From positions 186,001 to 250,000 of the forward strand of contig NZ_CP042467.1 of the NCBI RefSeq assembly GCF_007993755.1: a stretch of DNA of 64,000 bases, in the 5' to 3' direction. This DNA is from Microvenator marinus (GTDB lineage Bacteria > Myxococcota_A > Bradymonadia > Bradymonadales > Bradymonadaceae). The notes beneath the pieces are model-generated. The model made no database searches. It was given only the letters and a program-made list of their open reading frames with translations, and had not been told where the DNA came from. Of the stretch, positions 41,958 through 51,592 are shown in pieces (position 1 is the stretch's first letter; the number at the start of each line of letters is the position of its first letter). Both the position numbers and the translations under genes were made by a program.

Positions 41958-43976
41958 ATGGCCGATGAAACCCTCGAATGCCCTGAATGCGGCGAAATAA
42001 GCCACGATAAAGAGTGGTGTGACCATTGTGGAGCCCATTTGAAACCGGCAGAAAACCTCGAACCTGATTGGCTGTCCCCGGGTGAAACGCTCGAATGCGA
42101 GACTGATTCTGGCAAGCGAGTGGTTACGGTTAACGATGTGGTAGAAGATTTTGCCACACGGAAAGTCTTCACCGGCCGTCTTGAAGACGGGCAGCTGGTC
42201 TTTATCGAGCAGGCCGCGAGCGACCCGGATGATTTGGGAGATTTGCCAGAGGAGGTCAAGCACCTCTTCAGACGACCGTTCTACCGTGGAGTGCGTGGTG
42301 AATTGGTCACCGAGGTCTATCGGGATGTTGGCGGCCTGACCATTGAAGATCTCGTAGAGATGAGCAACCGACAGCTCTCGTATCCGCAGATTAAAGACCT
42401 TTTCGAGGTCGTGGCCGAGACGCTAATCTCTTGTCACGACGCGGGTTATATGGTGCTGGCCGTCGCTCCGTGGACGGTACGTGTGGATGGGATGATGGTG
42501 CCCCAACTCTCCGGCAAGGATGATGTTGAGACACCGTTTCCGGAATTCGCCGACGCAGCGCCCGACGAAGAGCTTGAAGACCTCTCAGATTCCGACGAGG
42601 AAGATTTTGGGGCGTTGGTGGACGTCATCGAAGATGTGGACAGCAACGACGATTTGAGTGCGTGGGAGATCCTCGATGAGCCGTCGAATGTGGTCGATGC
42701 ACTGAGTGATACGGGCATCGTCACGATGAAGAATTTGGAGACGCAGACGCCTCCAGAAATGACGTGTTTGTTCGAGGGGCTCGACCGCGCCTACACAATC
42801 GGCCGAAATCCAGATGAAGTGCCCGTGATCATGGGATTTTCAGCGCCGGAGCTACTTGGAAGAGTTCGCGCGGATATTACTGAAGCTACCGACGTCTTTG
42901 GCCTCGGAATGTTGCTCTATTACATGGTGGCTGGGCGCCTTCCGCCCGCATCAGTCTACACGCGATATGCACCGGCTATCCCCGCTCGAAATTTCCGGCC
43001 AGGTTTTCCTCCTGGGCTGCAGGCTGTGATTTCGCGCGCCACGCGGCCAAATCCAGACGACCGTTTTCCAAACGTTGCGGCTTTCAGAGATGCGTTTCTC
43101 TCGGCCTGCGCAACCATGGAGCGGCGGGTTCCCAATCCAAGTGAGCCTCCAAGGTTTCGCATCGCTGTGGACACCCACGTTGGGATCAACAAGGGGCGCA
43201 GAAACCCCACGAATCAAGACGCGGTATTCGGGAAGTCGTCGGATGATGGGCGGTTTTCACTGATCGTCATCGCCGACGGAGTTTCCACGGCTTCGTACGG
43301 TTCAGGTGACCTTGCGAGCCATTTCCTCAAGGCGCGTGCCAAAGAGACCTGGGAAGAGATTCTTCCGATGTACCTGATGGACGAAGAGATCGATGAGATT
43401 CAGATCATCAACACGCTTCTTCAGCGGGCCAATCAAGATATTGTGGACCACGTCAACGAGCACCACACGCCGTTCTCTGGAAACCCACATGAAGTCATGG
43501 GGTCCACCGCTCTGGTAGCAGTGCTTCATAAGGGCGTGGTTACCCTTGCAGCCCTTGGTGATTCGAGAGCTTATCTCTTCACGAACCTCGGCTTGGAGCA
43601 GGTCACGACAGACCACAATCTCTCCACACTAAGCATTCTTGACGGTGTTCCTGCGGATAGCGCGCTGGCCATGCCTCATTGCGACGCGTTGGCTCGCTGC
43701 CTTGGCACGTTCTCCATCAATGGTGGCGTGCTGACATCTGTGAATCCGCAAGCCGACCTCTTTAAGTTTTCGTTGACCCGGGGCGATTTGCTTTTGCTCA
43801 CGACGGACGGCTTGGTGGATTTTGGTGGGCCGAATCAAATTGCCGCTGAAGAAAATATCTACACCGTTTTGGCGTCTGAGCCGGACCCTGCGCTGGCCTG
43901 TTTGGAGTTGATTCTACTCGCCAACCGCGGAGGCGGTGGTGACAATATTGGGCTTGGAATCGCTCAGTTCTTCTAG
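41958..43976 (+). CDS. Zinc ribbon - pseudokinase - PP2C protein phosphatase fusion
   Basis: A 672-residue cytoplasmic protein with three parts. Residues 8-24 are a CPECG...CDHCG zinc ribbon. Residues about 55-385 follow a Ser/Thr-kinase fold without its chemistry: the lobe after FEVVAETLISCHDAGY has VAPWTVRV instead of an HRDxKxxN loop, no DFG, yet the APE-like SAPELLG (295-301) and the C-lobe TDVFGLGMLLYYMVAG are retained. An acidic insert (about 195-245) sits between. Residues about 400-670 are a complete PP2C phosphatase: NQD (419-421), IADG (438-441), STALVAVL, LGDSRAYL (533-540), TTDG (615-618) and GGDN (660-663). The phosphatase should be active with Mn/Mg; the kinase part is presumably a regulatory or scaffold domain. 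It may oppose the Hanks kinases at 1-5076. Transcribed separately after a terminator. Confidence 0.87.
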   Translation: MADETLECPECGEISHDKEWCDHCGAHLKPAENLEPDWLSPGETLECETDSGKRVVTVNDVVEDFATRKVFTGRLEDGQLVFIEQAASDPDDLGDLPEEVKHLFRRPFYRGVRGELVTEVYRDVGGLTIEDLVEMSNRQLSYPQIKDLFEVVAETLISCHDAGYMVLAVAPWTVRVDGMMVPQLSGKDDVETPFPEFADAAPDEELEDLSDSDEEDFGALVDVIEDVDSNDDLSAWEILDEPSNVVDALSDTGIVTMKNLETQTPPEMTCLFEGLDRAYTIGRNPDEVPVIMGFSAPELLGRVRADITEATDVFGLGMLLYYMVAGRLPPASVYTRYAPAIPARNFRPGFPPGLQAVISRATRPNPDDRFPNVAAFRDAFLSACATMERRVPNPSEPPRFRIAVDTHVGINKGRRNPTNQDAVFGKSSDDGRFSLIVIADGVSTASYGSGDLASHFLKARAKETWEEILPMYLMDEEIDEIQIINTLLQRANQDIVDHVNEHHTPFSGNPHEVMGSTALVAVLHKGVVTLAALGDSRAYLFTNLGLEQVTTDHNLSTLSILDGVPADSALAMPHCDALARCLGTFSINGGVLTSVNPQADLFKFSLTRGDLLLLTTDGLVDFGGPNQIAAEENIYTVLASEPDPALACLELILLANRGGGGDNIGLGIAQFF

Positions 43977-43983
43977 AAGATTC

Positions 43984-45066
43984 TTAGCGATTTTCCCGCT
44001 GGGCATGCGCCCATTCAATAGTTTCTTGGGGAACCCAATCCGACGGGTGGCCAACGGGTTCGGCCGGGCCAGAAGTCGCGAGCGACGGATGGTAGGATTG
44101 AAGCCAGCGCACGGTATCCCTTAGGGTGAGCATCGGCTCTCTGGGCTCCCAGCCGAGTTCTCGTTGGGCCTTCGACGAGTCGATATACCAAAAGAGAGAT
44201 GCCATCTCGACGCTGACCGGATCGAGGTCGGAGCGAACACCAAACATTTTGAGCGCTGTACTAAGCAATCTTGTGCCCTGTAGCGTAGCTTCTTTGGGCA
44301 GAGAAACTTTTGGCGCCTTGACCCCGCTTAGGGCTTCGAGTTGGTCGAAGAAGTCACCTAGCGTCCAGTTTGCGGCACCCAAGAGGTACGTGCCTTTCGC
44401 CTCAGGGGTCTCCATGGCGAGGATGAAGGCAGTGGCAGCATCGCGGACATCAACAAACGAGAGGCCGCCTGAGAGCTTCACTGGGACTTTCTTTTGTAAG
44501 AATAGGCTCACGTCGCCCGTTGAGCTCTCTCGCGTGTCTCCGGGGCCTAGAAGGAGCGTGGGGCGCATTTGAACGATGGGCATGCCATGATCTTCGATAA
44601 ATCTGTTGCACACCTTCTCCTGAGCGATTTTGGAGAGGTAGTAGGGCCATTTTCGAGCGTATTGCTCCACGTAAGGCGAGCTATCGGTTGCAATAAACTC
44701 AGGATCATCACTTACGCCGACACAACCGCTGGTCGAGGCGACAACAATACGTTCGACCTTTTGGTCGCGAAGAGCGTCCAAGAGGCGGCGTGTTCCGTCG
44801 ACATGGACGGCGTACATTTTATGAGCCTTGGAGGCGTCGCGTTCCACGAGTCCGGCACAATGATAGACCTTGCTCACTCCATCAACCACACGGCGAACAT
44901 CTTCCGGACTATCGAGTGAGCCCTCGACGATCTCGACTCCGAGGTCCGAAAGTTCGAGGTCAAAATGGCGCGTCAACACCCGGACATTGGACTCACCGCG
45001 CTCGACCAATTGCTGGACCAAAGCGCGCCCAAGAAATCCGGTTCCGCCGGTAACGAGTGTTGTCAT
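43984..45066 (-). CDS. NAD(P)-dependent epimerase/dehydratase (extended SDR)
   Basis: A 360-residue extended SDR. The N-terminal TGGTGFLGRALVQQL is the Rossmann motif; YHCAGLVERDA, an active-site Ser in VASTSGCVG, and YYLSKIAQEKV (Tyr-x3-Lys) follow. The style (STSGCVG, SFVDVRDAATAF) resembles dihydroflavonol-4-reductase/3-beta-hydroxysteroid dehydrogenase-like and HpnA-like enzymes, so a steroid-like, hopanoid or lipid-linked alcohol or ketone is plausible. It is the last gene of the lipid operon, 50 nt after the 1608-residue fusion. Its end lies 7 nt from the convergent PP2C-fusion gene. Confidence 0.85.
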   Translation of the reverse strand: MTTLVTGGTGFLGRALVQQLVERGESNVRVLTRHFDLELSDLGVEIVEGSLDSPEDVRRVVDGVSKVYHCAGLVERDASKAHKMYAVHVDGTRRLLDALRDQKVERIVVASTSGCVGVSDDPEFIATDSSPYVEQYARKWPYYLSKIAQEKVCNRFIEDHGMPIVQMRPTLLLGPGDTRESSTGDVSLFLQKKVPVKLSGGLSFVDVRDAATAFILAMETPEAKGTYLLGAANWTLGDFFDQLEALSGVKAPKVSLPKEATLQGTRLLSTALKMFGVRSDLDPVSVEMASLFWYIDSSKAQRELGWEPREPMLTLRDTVRWLQSYHPSLATSGPAEPVGHPSDWVPQETIEWAHAQRENR

Positions 45067-45116
45067 GTGTACTCCTTTCTACTGCTTAAATCGTACTTGA
45101 AGACAAGAGGCGAGGT

Positions 45117-48100
45117 TCATCCCTGAAGCTTGAACACGGCGCCAAATCTGGCCAAGAGGTCCGGCGAGTTTGTCTTAATGGTCCCGTTCATGAACTCGTC
45201 AAAGGACGGCACGTACTTTTCTTGAACGATCTTTCGGAAGATTTCCGGGGATGTCTTTACCACACAATCAGCCGCACCGTTCTTGGGTTTACCCTGGTAG
45301 ATGCTGCAGTCGTTTGCGTTGACGACGATGGACCATTTTTGGTCGTCCGATGCTCCGAGGGTGAAATAGTAGGTTACGGGTTGATCGAGCTGATCGCGTT
45401 CGAACTTCTGGTTGAGTTCGGAGAAGAGCGGCTGAAGAATATCTTCCCCGCCTGTCTTCTTCACGCCGAGGTCACGCAAATCAACCATGGATTGGTAGGC
45501 GCTTTCGGCGATGAAATCCCAGAGATCGTTGCCGGTCGCTCCGTTTGACGCTTGGACCAATTTGGACGCCTCAAGTGGCTTGCCGATTCTCACCTTGAGC
45601 TTGCGAGAAGTAAGCGAAGGAAGAGACTTCCCTTTCGGAAGGGCGCGATGGGTGCCCTCGATCCATACTGGAAGGATGTCCACTTTCTGTGTGGCCACAA
45701 GAAAGCCTAGTCCGCGCCGAAACTTCCTCAACTTCCCGTCGCTAGCCCGTGTCCCTTCTGGGAACATGAGTAGGGTTTCACCTTTATCGAGCGCGTCGAG
45801 CGCGCCTTTGAGCGCGACATCCGGCGTACCGGCGCGCTCAACAGGGATGAGGTTCGTGAAGTTCTGGAAATAAGTCTTTCGGATCTTATTGGAGAAGAAA
45901 TAGTCGGCTGCTGCGAGCGCGCGGATTTCCTTTCCAAAATCACCGAGCGCAAACTTCACAAGGCCCATATCCAGGTGGCTCGAGTGATTTGCGATGACGA
46001 TGACGTTCGGGGAGTGCCACGGGATGTTGGCTTTCCCAGAGACTTGAACGTCGAAGTAGCCTTTGTACGAGCGCATCTGCGCCTCATGAAGGGCCTTCTT
46101 TCCGAGCTCCGATACAGGCGCTGGAACAGGAAGGCTCTCCACGCGCTCAGCCGTTGATTTCGGCTGCACAACGAGTGCTGTTTGGGTGCTCTGAGATGAG
46201 TTCTCTAGTGCTTCTCGCAGCGCCCCGAGTGTCTCGTGGCGAGAGAGTGCTTCAGCGGTAATGTAGATACTGCGCGCCTCGAGGATGCTCACAAGCTCGA
46301 CAAACATCAGACTATCGAATCCGAGGTCGTCCACCAAATGTGTGTTGTGGTGGATGGCGGAGGCCTCTTTCCCGGCCAAAGTCGCGACAGCTTTTTCAAG
46401 CCAGACCCAAGCGTGGTCGGATTCGCCTTTGTCCACACTGGTCTCTTCAGCGACGAGAAGTCGGTCGAGAATCTCGAGAATCTCGCGGCGTTTGACCTTG
46501 CGTGTGGACGTTCTTGGGAAGACTTCGTCCCAGAATCGTAGGACTTGGATACGCGTGTGTGGTGTGCCTCTGAGGCCTTCAACTCGGATCCATTCACGGA
46601 TGGATTTTCTGAGCTCGGCGATCTCCTCGGCACTCGCGCCTTCGGGCACGTCTGGGCGCACCAAGCAGGCGACTCGTTCTGAGCCGCGACCGTCCGGCAG
46701 GCCTACGATAGCAAGTTCCAAAACGCCTGGGGCTTTGCCATAGATGTCTTCGAGTTCGTCCGGGTAAACGTTCTTTCCGCCAGACGTCACAATGACTTCT
46801 TTTCGTCTTCCGACGATGGTGAGTCTTCCTTTGTCGTCAAGTGTGCCGAGATCGCCGGTATGCAGCCAGCCATCTTGCAAGGTCGATTTGGTGTCATCCT
46901 CGCGGTCGAGGTAGCCGAGCATGACGTTCGGTCCCCGCGCGACGACTTCACCCACGCCGTTTTCGTCGGGGTTGTGAATCTTGATCTCTACATGCGGGAT
47001 ACTCTTTCCGACACTCCCTGGCTTGAGCCCGTCTTGGGGTCGGCTGACAGTCAAAACAGGAGCTGCTTCGGTCAATCCGTAGCCTTCGTAGATGTCGAAG
47101 CCGAGCGCATTGAAAGCCTCAAGGACGTCCTCGGGGAGCGAGGCTCCGCCGGAGATCAGATATTTGATATGGTTTCCGAACGCTTTGTGTACGGATGAGA
47201 AGAGCAGGGGGCCAACGTTGACGCCACGCTTTCGCAGGTTTTGGTTCAACGCGATCATGTTGTCGAAAACAACTTTTGCGCTTGGGCCGGCCGCGTCCAC
47301 TCGTTGTTTGATGCTGCGATGGAGGAGTTGCCAGAGGGCCGGCACCCCGATCAGTGCCGTTACCCGAGTGGCGTTCATCGCACTCTTGAGCTCTTCGCCC
47401 GAGAGTTCGTCAAGGTAGGTGACGCTTGCACCCTTTGAGAGGGGCATCAGGAATCCTGCCGAAAACTCAAAGGTGTGATGGAGCGGAAGCACACTGAGGA
47501 ACCCGTCGCGGTCCGTGATTCTAAACGTGCCGTCGAGGCTGCTCAGGAGCGACGTAAAGTTCTGATGCGAGAGCATCACGCCCTTTGGGTCACCGGTGGT
47601 GCCCGAGGTGAAAATCAAACTCGCGAGGTTTGGGTCGTCCGTGGTTCTTGGTGCATCGTCTGGAATTTTGACTTCGGGTCCCGGAAGCTGAAGCGTGAGC
47701 AGCTGATTGTGGGTCAGAATGCGTGTCGGCAGACCAAGTGACGAAATCTCACTCTCGATTTCGGCCGCCATTCGATCGAACACTTCCTGACTTAAGACAA
47801 TGGCATGCGCTCGGCATGACTTCGCGAGATTGATGACCTGATTCGGGGTGGATTCTGCGTCAACCGGGACAGCAATCGCGCCAGCCTTCAGAATACCAAA
47901 GTAAACCATGCCCCACTGAGGCCGATTCTCGCCAAGGAGGAGCACGGAGCTTCCCGTGGAGATGCCCATGGAGTTTAGAAACGACGCGACTCTCTCGGCG
48001 CGTTCCTTGAGTTCTCCATAAGTGTATCGCTCGACAATCTCACCGCCACGATGATGCTGAAGTGCAATATTTTGGGCGTAATTTGTTGTCGAAGAGTCGA

Positions 48101-49943
48101 AGAGCTCGACGAGGTCTTTGTAGGTGTAGGTCTCTCGTGGATCGCCTTTGAGCTTTTCTTCGAGATTTGGGAAGACCCATTTCTCTAGGCCCGGCGTGTG
48201 CACGTTTAGCCAGTAATGACGCCAGTCGAGGCTTTCTACAGGGCATCCGTAGAGATGGCGTTCGCTCGGATGAAGCATCTCGGAGAGCTTGAGTGCATTT
48301 TGAGCCACGAAAACATATTTGTTGTCGTGAATGAAAGGCATGAAGAGTTCGAAAATCTTCTCGCCAGTCGCGGTGAGCTTCTCGACCTTCTTCGCCTCGT
48401 TTCGCACGCTGCTGAGCGCCTTTCCAAAAGCTCCCATCTGCCGAGTCGGGAGTTTGTCGATCGCCGACCCAAAAGATTTTGCGGCCTTGTGCATGCCCGG
48501 AATGGATTGGCGTTTGAAGGTGCCTTCGTCCACCGTGATGGCGTCCATGCTGTTGATGACGAGCTTCTTCCAAGCTGGAACACCTACCTTCTTAGAGTGA
48601 ATCTGGCGCGAGGCAAGTGCGCAGAGTTCCACGATTCGTGGGAGCGTCATCGGATTTCGGTCGCTCGTACCGCAGTGGTAGACGGCCTCGTGTCGGCTCT
48701 CGATGAGCGCTGCAGTCATTCCGATCATCAACCCGGTCACCCAGTCCACCGGAATCACGTCGAGTTTGACATCTGGCTTGGCGGGGATGAATCGGTGTCC
48801 CTTGTAAATCAGGAACATGATGGGAGCGGTGGTGTTCATGCCCTCGTTCCACCCTGGGAACGGGTAGGACATGGAACTCTCGATGATAGCAGGGCGGAAG
48901 ATGGAGTACTCAACGTCGTCCGCGTGCTCCACGAGGAGCCGTTCCCCAAGCGATTTGGTATAGGTGTAGATATTGACCCAGCCCCAATGCTCGGCGCGCT
49001 TTCGGCCTTCGGTTGAGAGATGGCGTTTGATCCAATCGCGGCGCTCATTCTCGATCTCTTTTTCGACGGACTGTTCGTCGATGAGGCGGTTTTCCTTCTT
49101 CAGCCTGTCCTTTGCGGCTTTGACAAAGGTTGTGTGGCGCTCTTGGTCTTTTGAGAGGACCTTTGCGTGCTCGATCATCGCCAGGCAATCCTTGATTTCT
49201 CGGATCGCGTCGAAGTCCACTCCGAGCTCGTTGTGGCGTGGGTAGACGTCTTCCAAGGGAAGGACTTCCGGTGTCGGCTTTTGAGTGGAACCCGCCACGA
49301 ATGCGGTCGAGACGTGGAGGAGCTTTGCGTGCGAGCCACCGAGCTTGATGAAATCCAGAATGTACTGCGAAGACATCGTGTTGATTCGCAAGGCGCTTTC
49401 GAGATTTGGATTGAAGTTCGTCAGACCGGCTGAGTTGACGAAAACGTCCAGAACACTGGAGATGGCGCGTGCCTCGTCCTCGGCGAGCCCCATGTGCAGT
49501 TGGGTGATGTCGCCGCCGAGCGGTGTGACTTTCTCCCTCAAGAACTCATCAAAACCTGCTCCGTAAATCTCCCGGAGCGGGTCGAAAACGGGCGATGAAA
49601 TTACCTCATCGAGAAAGCGGTCATTTGCCGATTTGGTTTTCGACTCACGAATCAAAACGTAGAGTTGTTCGATATCTGGATGATACCTAAGCAACATCGA
49701 AATATAGACCTTGGCTAGGAATCCCGTGGCGCCTGTCACGAGGATACGCTTTCCGTGAAGTGATTTGCTTACGGAGAGTGAGGATCCCTGATCATCGTAT
49801 GCCGACGAGGGAAGTGCAACGTCTGCAAGGTCATCCGTGGCGCGCACGACCTCGTGCGAAGGCTCGTGTGCATGCCCATTGATCTGACCATTGAGATGGC
49901 CGTTCGACTTGCCGTTTTTCTTACCGTTCTTTTCGTTCGACAT
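45117..49943 (-). CDS. Multidomain acyl reductase - acyl ligase - carrier protein - acyltransferase - SCP2-like fusion (ElbD-like)
   Basis: A 1608-residue enzyme. An Asn/Gly/His/Lys-rich N-terminus (1-35) precedes: (1) a fatty acyl-CoA reductase-like NAD(P) domain, TGATGFLAK (70-78), with Tyr326-x3-Lys330, to about 600; (2) an AMP-forming acyl-CoA/ACP ligase (about 615-1160) with IFTSGTTGDPKG (777-788), YGLTEAAP, and GWLHTGDLG; (3) a carrier domain with phosphopantetheine-site Ser1211 in DLGFDSLMF; (4) a PlsC-type acyltransferase with NHSSHLD (1319-1325) and FPEGTR (1394-1399); (5) a C-terminal SCP2-like domain (about 1500-1608). This is close to the layout I recall for myxobacterial ElbD, which makes ether lipids; here the likely chemistry is activation, reduction and transfer of acyl chains. 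The 28-nt gap on its upstream side and the 50 nt to the epimerase gene place it in one operon. Confidence 0.87.
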   Translation of the reverse strand: MSNEKNGKKNGKSNGHLNGQINGHAHEPSHEVVRATDDLADVALPSSAYDDQGSSLSVSKSLHGKRILVTGATGFLAKVYISMLLRYHPDIEQLYVLIRESKTKSANDRFLDEVISSPVFDPLREIYGAGFDEFLREKVTPLGGDITQLHMGLAEDEARAISSVLDVFVNSAGLTNFNPNLESALRINTMSSQYILDFIKLGGSHAKLLHVSTAFVAGSTQKPTPEVLPLEDVYPRHNELGVDFDAIREIKDCLAMIEHAKVLSKDQERHTTFVKAAKDRLKKENRLIDEQSVEKEIENERRDWIKRHLSTEGRKRAEHWGWVNIYTYTKSLGERLLVEHADDVEYSIFRPAIIESSMSYPFPGWNEGMNTTAPIMFLIYKGHRFIPAKPDVKLDVIPVDWVTGLMIGMTAALIESRHEAVYHCGTSDRNPMTLPRIVELCALASRQIHSKKVGVPAWKKLVINSMDAITVDEGTFKRQSIPGMHKAAKSFGSAIDKLPTRQMGAFGKALSSVRNEAKKVEKLTATGEKIFELFMPFIHDNKYVFVAQNALKLSEMLHPSERHLYGCPVESLDWRHYWLNVHTPGLEKWVFPNLEEKLKGDPRETYTYKDLVELFDSSTTNYAQNIALQHHRGGEIVERYTYGELKERAERVASFLNSMGISTGSSVLLLGENRPQWGMVYFGILKAGAIAVPVDAESTPNQVINLAKSCRAHAIVLSQEVFDRMAAEIESEISSLGLPTRILTHNQLLTLQLPGPEVKIPDDAPRTTDDPNLASLIFTSGTTGDPKGVMLSHQNFTSLLSSLDGTFRITDRDGFLSVLPLHHTFEFSAGFLMPLSKGASVTYLDELSGEELKSAMNATRVTALIGVPALWQLLHRSIKQRVDAAGPSAKVVFDNMIALNQNLRKRGVNVGPLLFSSVHKAFGNHIKYLISGGASLPEDVLEAFNALGFDIYEGYGLTEAAPVLTVSRPQDGLKPGSVGKSIPHVEIKIHNPDENGVGEVVARGPNVMLGYLDREDDTKSTLQDGWLHTGDLGTLDDKGRLTIVGRRKEVIVTSGGKNVYPDELEDIYGKAPGVLELAIVGLPDGRGSERVACLVRPDVPEGASAEEIAELRKSIREWIRVEGLRGTPHTRIQVLRFWDEVFPRTSTRKVKRREILEILDRLLVAEETSVDKGESDHAWVWLEKAVATLAGKEASAIHHNTHLVDDLGFDSLMFVELVSILEARSIYITAEALSRHETLGALREALENSSQSTQTALVVQPKSTAERVESLPVPAPVSELGKKALHEAQMRSYKGYFDVQVSGKANIPWHSPNVIVIANHSSHLDMGLVKFALGDFGKEIRALAAADYFFSNKIRKTYFQNFTNLIPVERAGTPDVALKGALDALDKGETLLMFPEGTRASDGKLRKFRRGLGFLVATQKVDILPVWIEGTHRALPKGKSLPSLTSRKLKVRIGKPLEASKLVQASNGATGNDLWDFIAESAYQSMVDLRDLGVKKTGGEDILQPLFSELNQKFERDQLDQPVTYYFTLGASDDQKWSIVVNANDCSIYQGKPKNGAADCVVKTSPEIFRKIVQEKYVPSFDEFMNGTIKTNSPDLLARFGAVFKLQG

Positions 49944-49971
49944 TCCAAAACCTTTCCGTGAGTTCTCGACC

Positions 49972-51564
49972 TTAGATCATGTCCGCGATCAAGAATGGAG
50001 GGTGATGCATCATTGTGATTTCCGGCGAAGGTCCGTGGAAATCTTTTGCCATTTCAAGGGCGTCTTCCATGGTGTCAGCGGCGAGCCAACCCATGCGTTC
50101 AGGGACGTAGGAGTTTTCGGCTCCAACCACGATGACGCGCCCGATATGTGCGCGTCCGTTTTCGCCCCAGTACCACATGTAGAAAGGGTGGACGCCGTGA
50201 TAGGCGTTTCCGCGCCGGTACATCTCGATGTAGTTCGGGTTATGGGCGAATTTCTCTTCCCATTTATGAGCCAGGACTTTCGAATCCCGCGTCTCTGAGA
50301 GGCAGAGATTGAAGAACTCGATATAGCTCGGGTGATGGTCTGGATCGAAGTCATCATAGCACGGGTGCGTGATGATGAGCGTTCCGCCCTTCTTGATGAC
50401 CGGCTTACCGCGGTACATATTGAAGAAGTATCCGAGCGCCATCACGTGAACCAAAATAGGGTTCAGGATAGAGTTGACGTTGTACGGACTCTCGAAGGGG
50501 ATTCCGTAGATCATGACGTCGGCTTGGCCTTCCATCTCCACAGCATGCTGTTGCCAACACTTTTCAAGGGTCTTGGCGTGCACAGCTTCGGTTTCACCTG
50601 CGTGTACACCCACCAGCCCGTAATCCGCGGGGATTTTGTGGAAGAGGGCGCGCTTTGCTGGACGAGGGACCCTCTCAAGCGCCTTTTGCATCGCCTTGAA
50701 CTTGAGGTGGTCTGCGGGCGACCAGATATCCTCAGGCCTCGCCAAGAACATCAGGTTGTCGTCGTACATCTTGTTGTTCAAAGTGGTCTCAATGTGGAAG
50801 ACATTGAGGTTCTCCCTGATCACTTTTCCGATGCGTTCGTTTGACGAGTAGAGCGCTGACTTCTCTGGATCCATGTAGGAATCGCTTGCCAGAATCGTCT
50901 TGGGATTGTGGTGGTGTCGAATTCCAGTGTAGCCGGCGAGCCCGGTGGCGATTGACTTATAGCCGCCGTTCATCGGGACGTAGTTGATGTTCACGTAGAT
51001 GAGGAGGTCACTCTCCGCGGCCCTACGCACCATTTGGACTTCTTCGCCATGACGCGTGGTCCCGAGAATCACCATGTTTTCTTTATCCTCGCCGTCCATA
51101 TTGTAGAGGCGGTGAGGATAGTATTTGTTAAAGATCTCGGAGCCGACCATGCGCTTGATTTCCGACGCAGTCATGGGTCGGTGTAGCGCGAGAGCAATGA
51201 CCATCTCGTAGTCTTCGACCCCGTGGTCTTCCAGAATCTGGAGCACGACTTCCAACATTTGCTGACGCAAATCTGGAGTGCGCATCGGAGGCAGAGGTAC
51301 CGAGATATCATCGATGGCGATGGTAACCTTCATACCTGGCTTGAGCTGGGCATAGAGAGGTTTTGCATCGCCTTCGGGATTGTTCAAGGCGTATCGAATG
51401 GCAGCTTTGCGGTTCTCGATGGGCTTCATCGGAGGCTTTGCGTAAACTACACGAGTTCCAGCCGGAAGCTTCACATTGATGAAGTCCTCGCCGTAATGCA
51501 TGTAGCGGGGCACGGAGTCTTCGTCCAAAATGCGCACGCAACTATATGTCTTATCTTCGGCCAT
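49972..51564 (-). CDS. LarA-like (DUF2088) nickel-pincer-type racemase/epimerase homolog
   Basis: A 530-residue protein resembling LarA, the lactate racemase with a nickel pincer cofactor. Matching blocks: VTIAIDDISVPLPP (for the acidic strand), ALALHRPMTASE (LarA G-T-H-R-P site), and NGGYKSIATGLAGYTGIRHHH, where Lys corresponds to the residue that binds the cofactor covalently and the His run to metal ligands. It is about 100 residues longer than LarA (~424), with a long C-terminal part (TLIITHPCYDDFDPDH). The reaction is an epimerisation or racemisation of an alpha- or 2-hydroxy acid or sugar; substrate unknown. In the operon between the HAD phosphatase and the lipid fusion, 28 nt from each. 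Cofactor genes larB/C/E are not in the window. Confidence 0.75.
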   Translation of the reverse strand: MAEDKTYSCVRILDEDSVPRYMHYGEDFINVKLPAGTRVVYAKPPMKPIENRKAAIRYALNNPEGDAKPLYAQLKPGMKVTIAIDDISVPLPPMRTPDLRQQMLEVVLQILEDHGVEDYEMVIALALHRPMTASEIKRMVGSEIFNKYYPHRLYNMDGEDKENMVILGTTRHGEEVQMVRRAAESDLLIYVNINYVPMNGGYKSIATGLAGYTGIRHHHNPKTILASDSYMDPEKSALYSSNERIGKVIRENLNVFHIETTLNNKMYDDNLMFLARPEDIWSPADHLKFKAMQKALERVPRPAKRALFHKIPADYGLVGVHAGETEAVHAKTLEKCWQQHAVEMEGQADVMIYGIPFESPYNVNSILNPILVHVMALGYFFNMYRGKPVIKKGGTLIITHPCYDDFDPDHHPSYIEFFNLCLSETRDSKVLAHKWEEKFAHNPNYIEMYRRGNAYHGVHPFYMWYWGENGRAHIGRVIVVGAENSYVPERMGWLAADTMEDALEMAKDFHGPSPEITMMHHPPFLIADMI

Positions 51565-51592
51565 GGCCGTCCTTATTCAAATGGGGAGGGTG

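Noticed and set aside
48216-49016. 266-codon plus-strand frame within the 1608-residue lipid enzyme
   Set aside because: The minus strand encodes continuous reductase-domain sequence there; the antisense reading has no start signal and no family.
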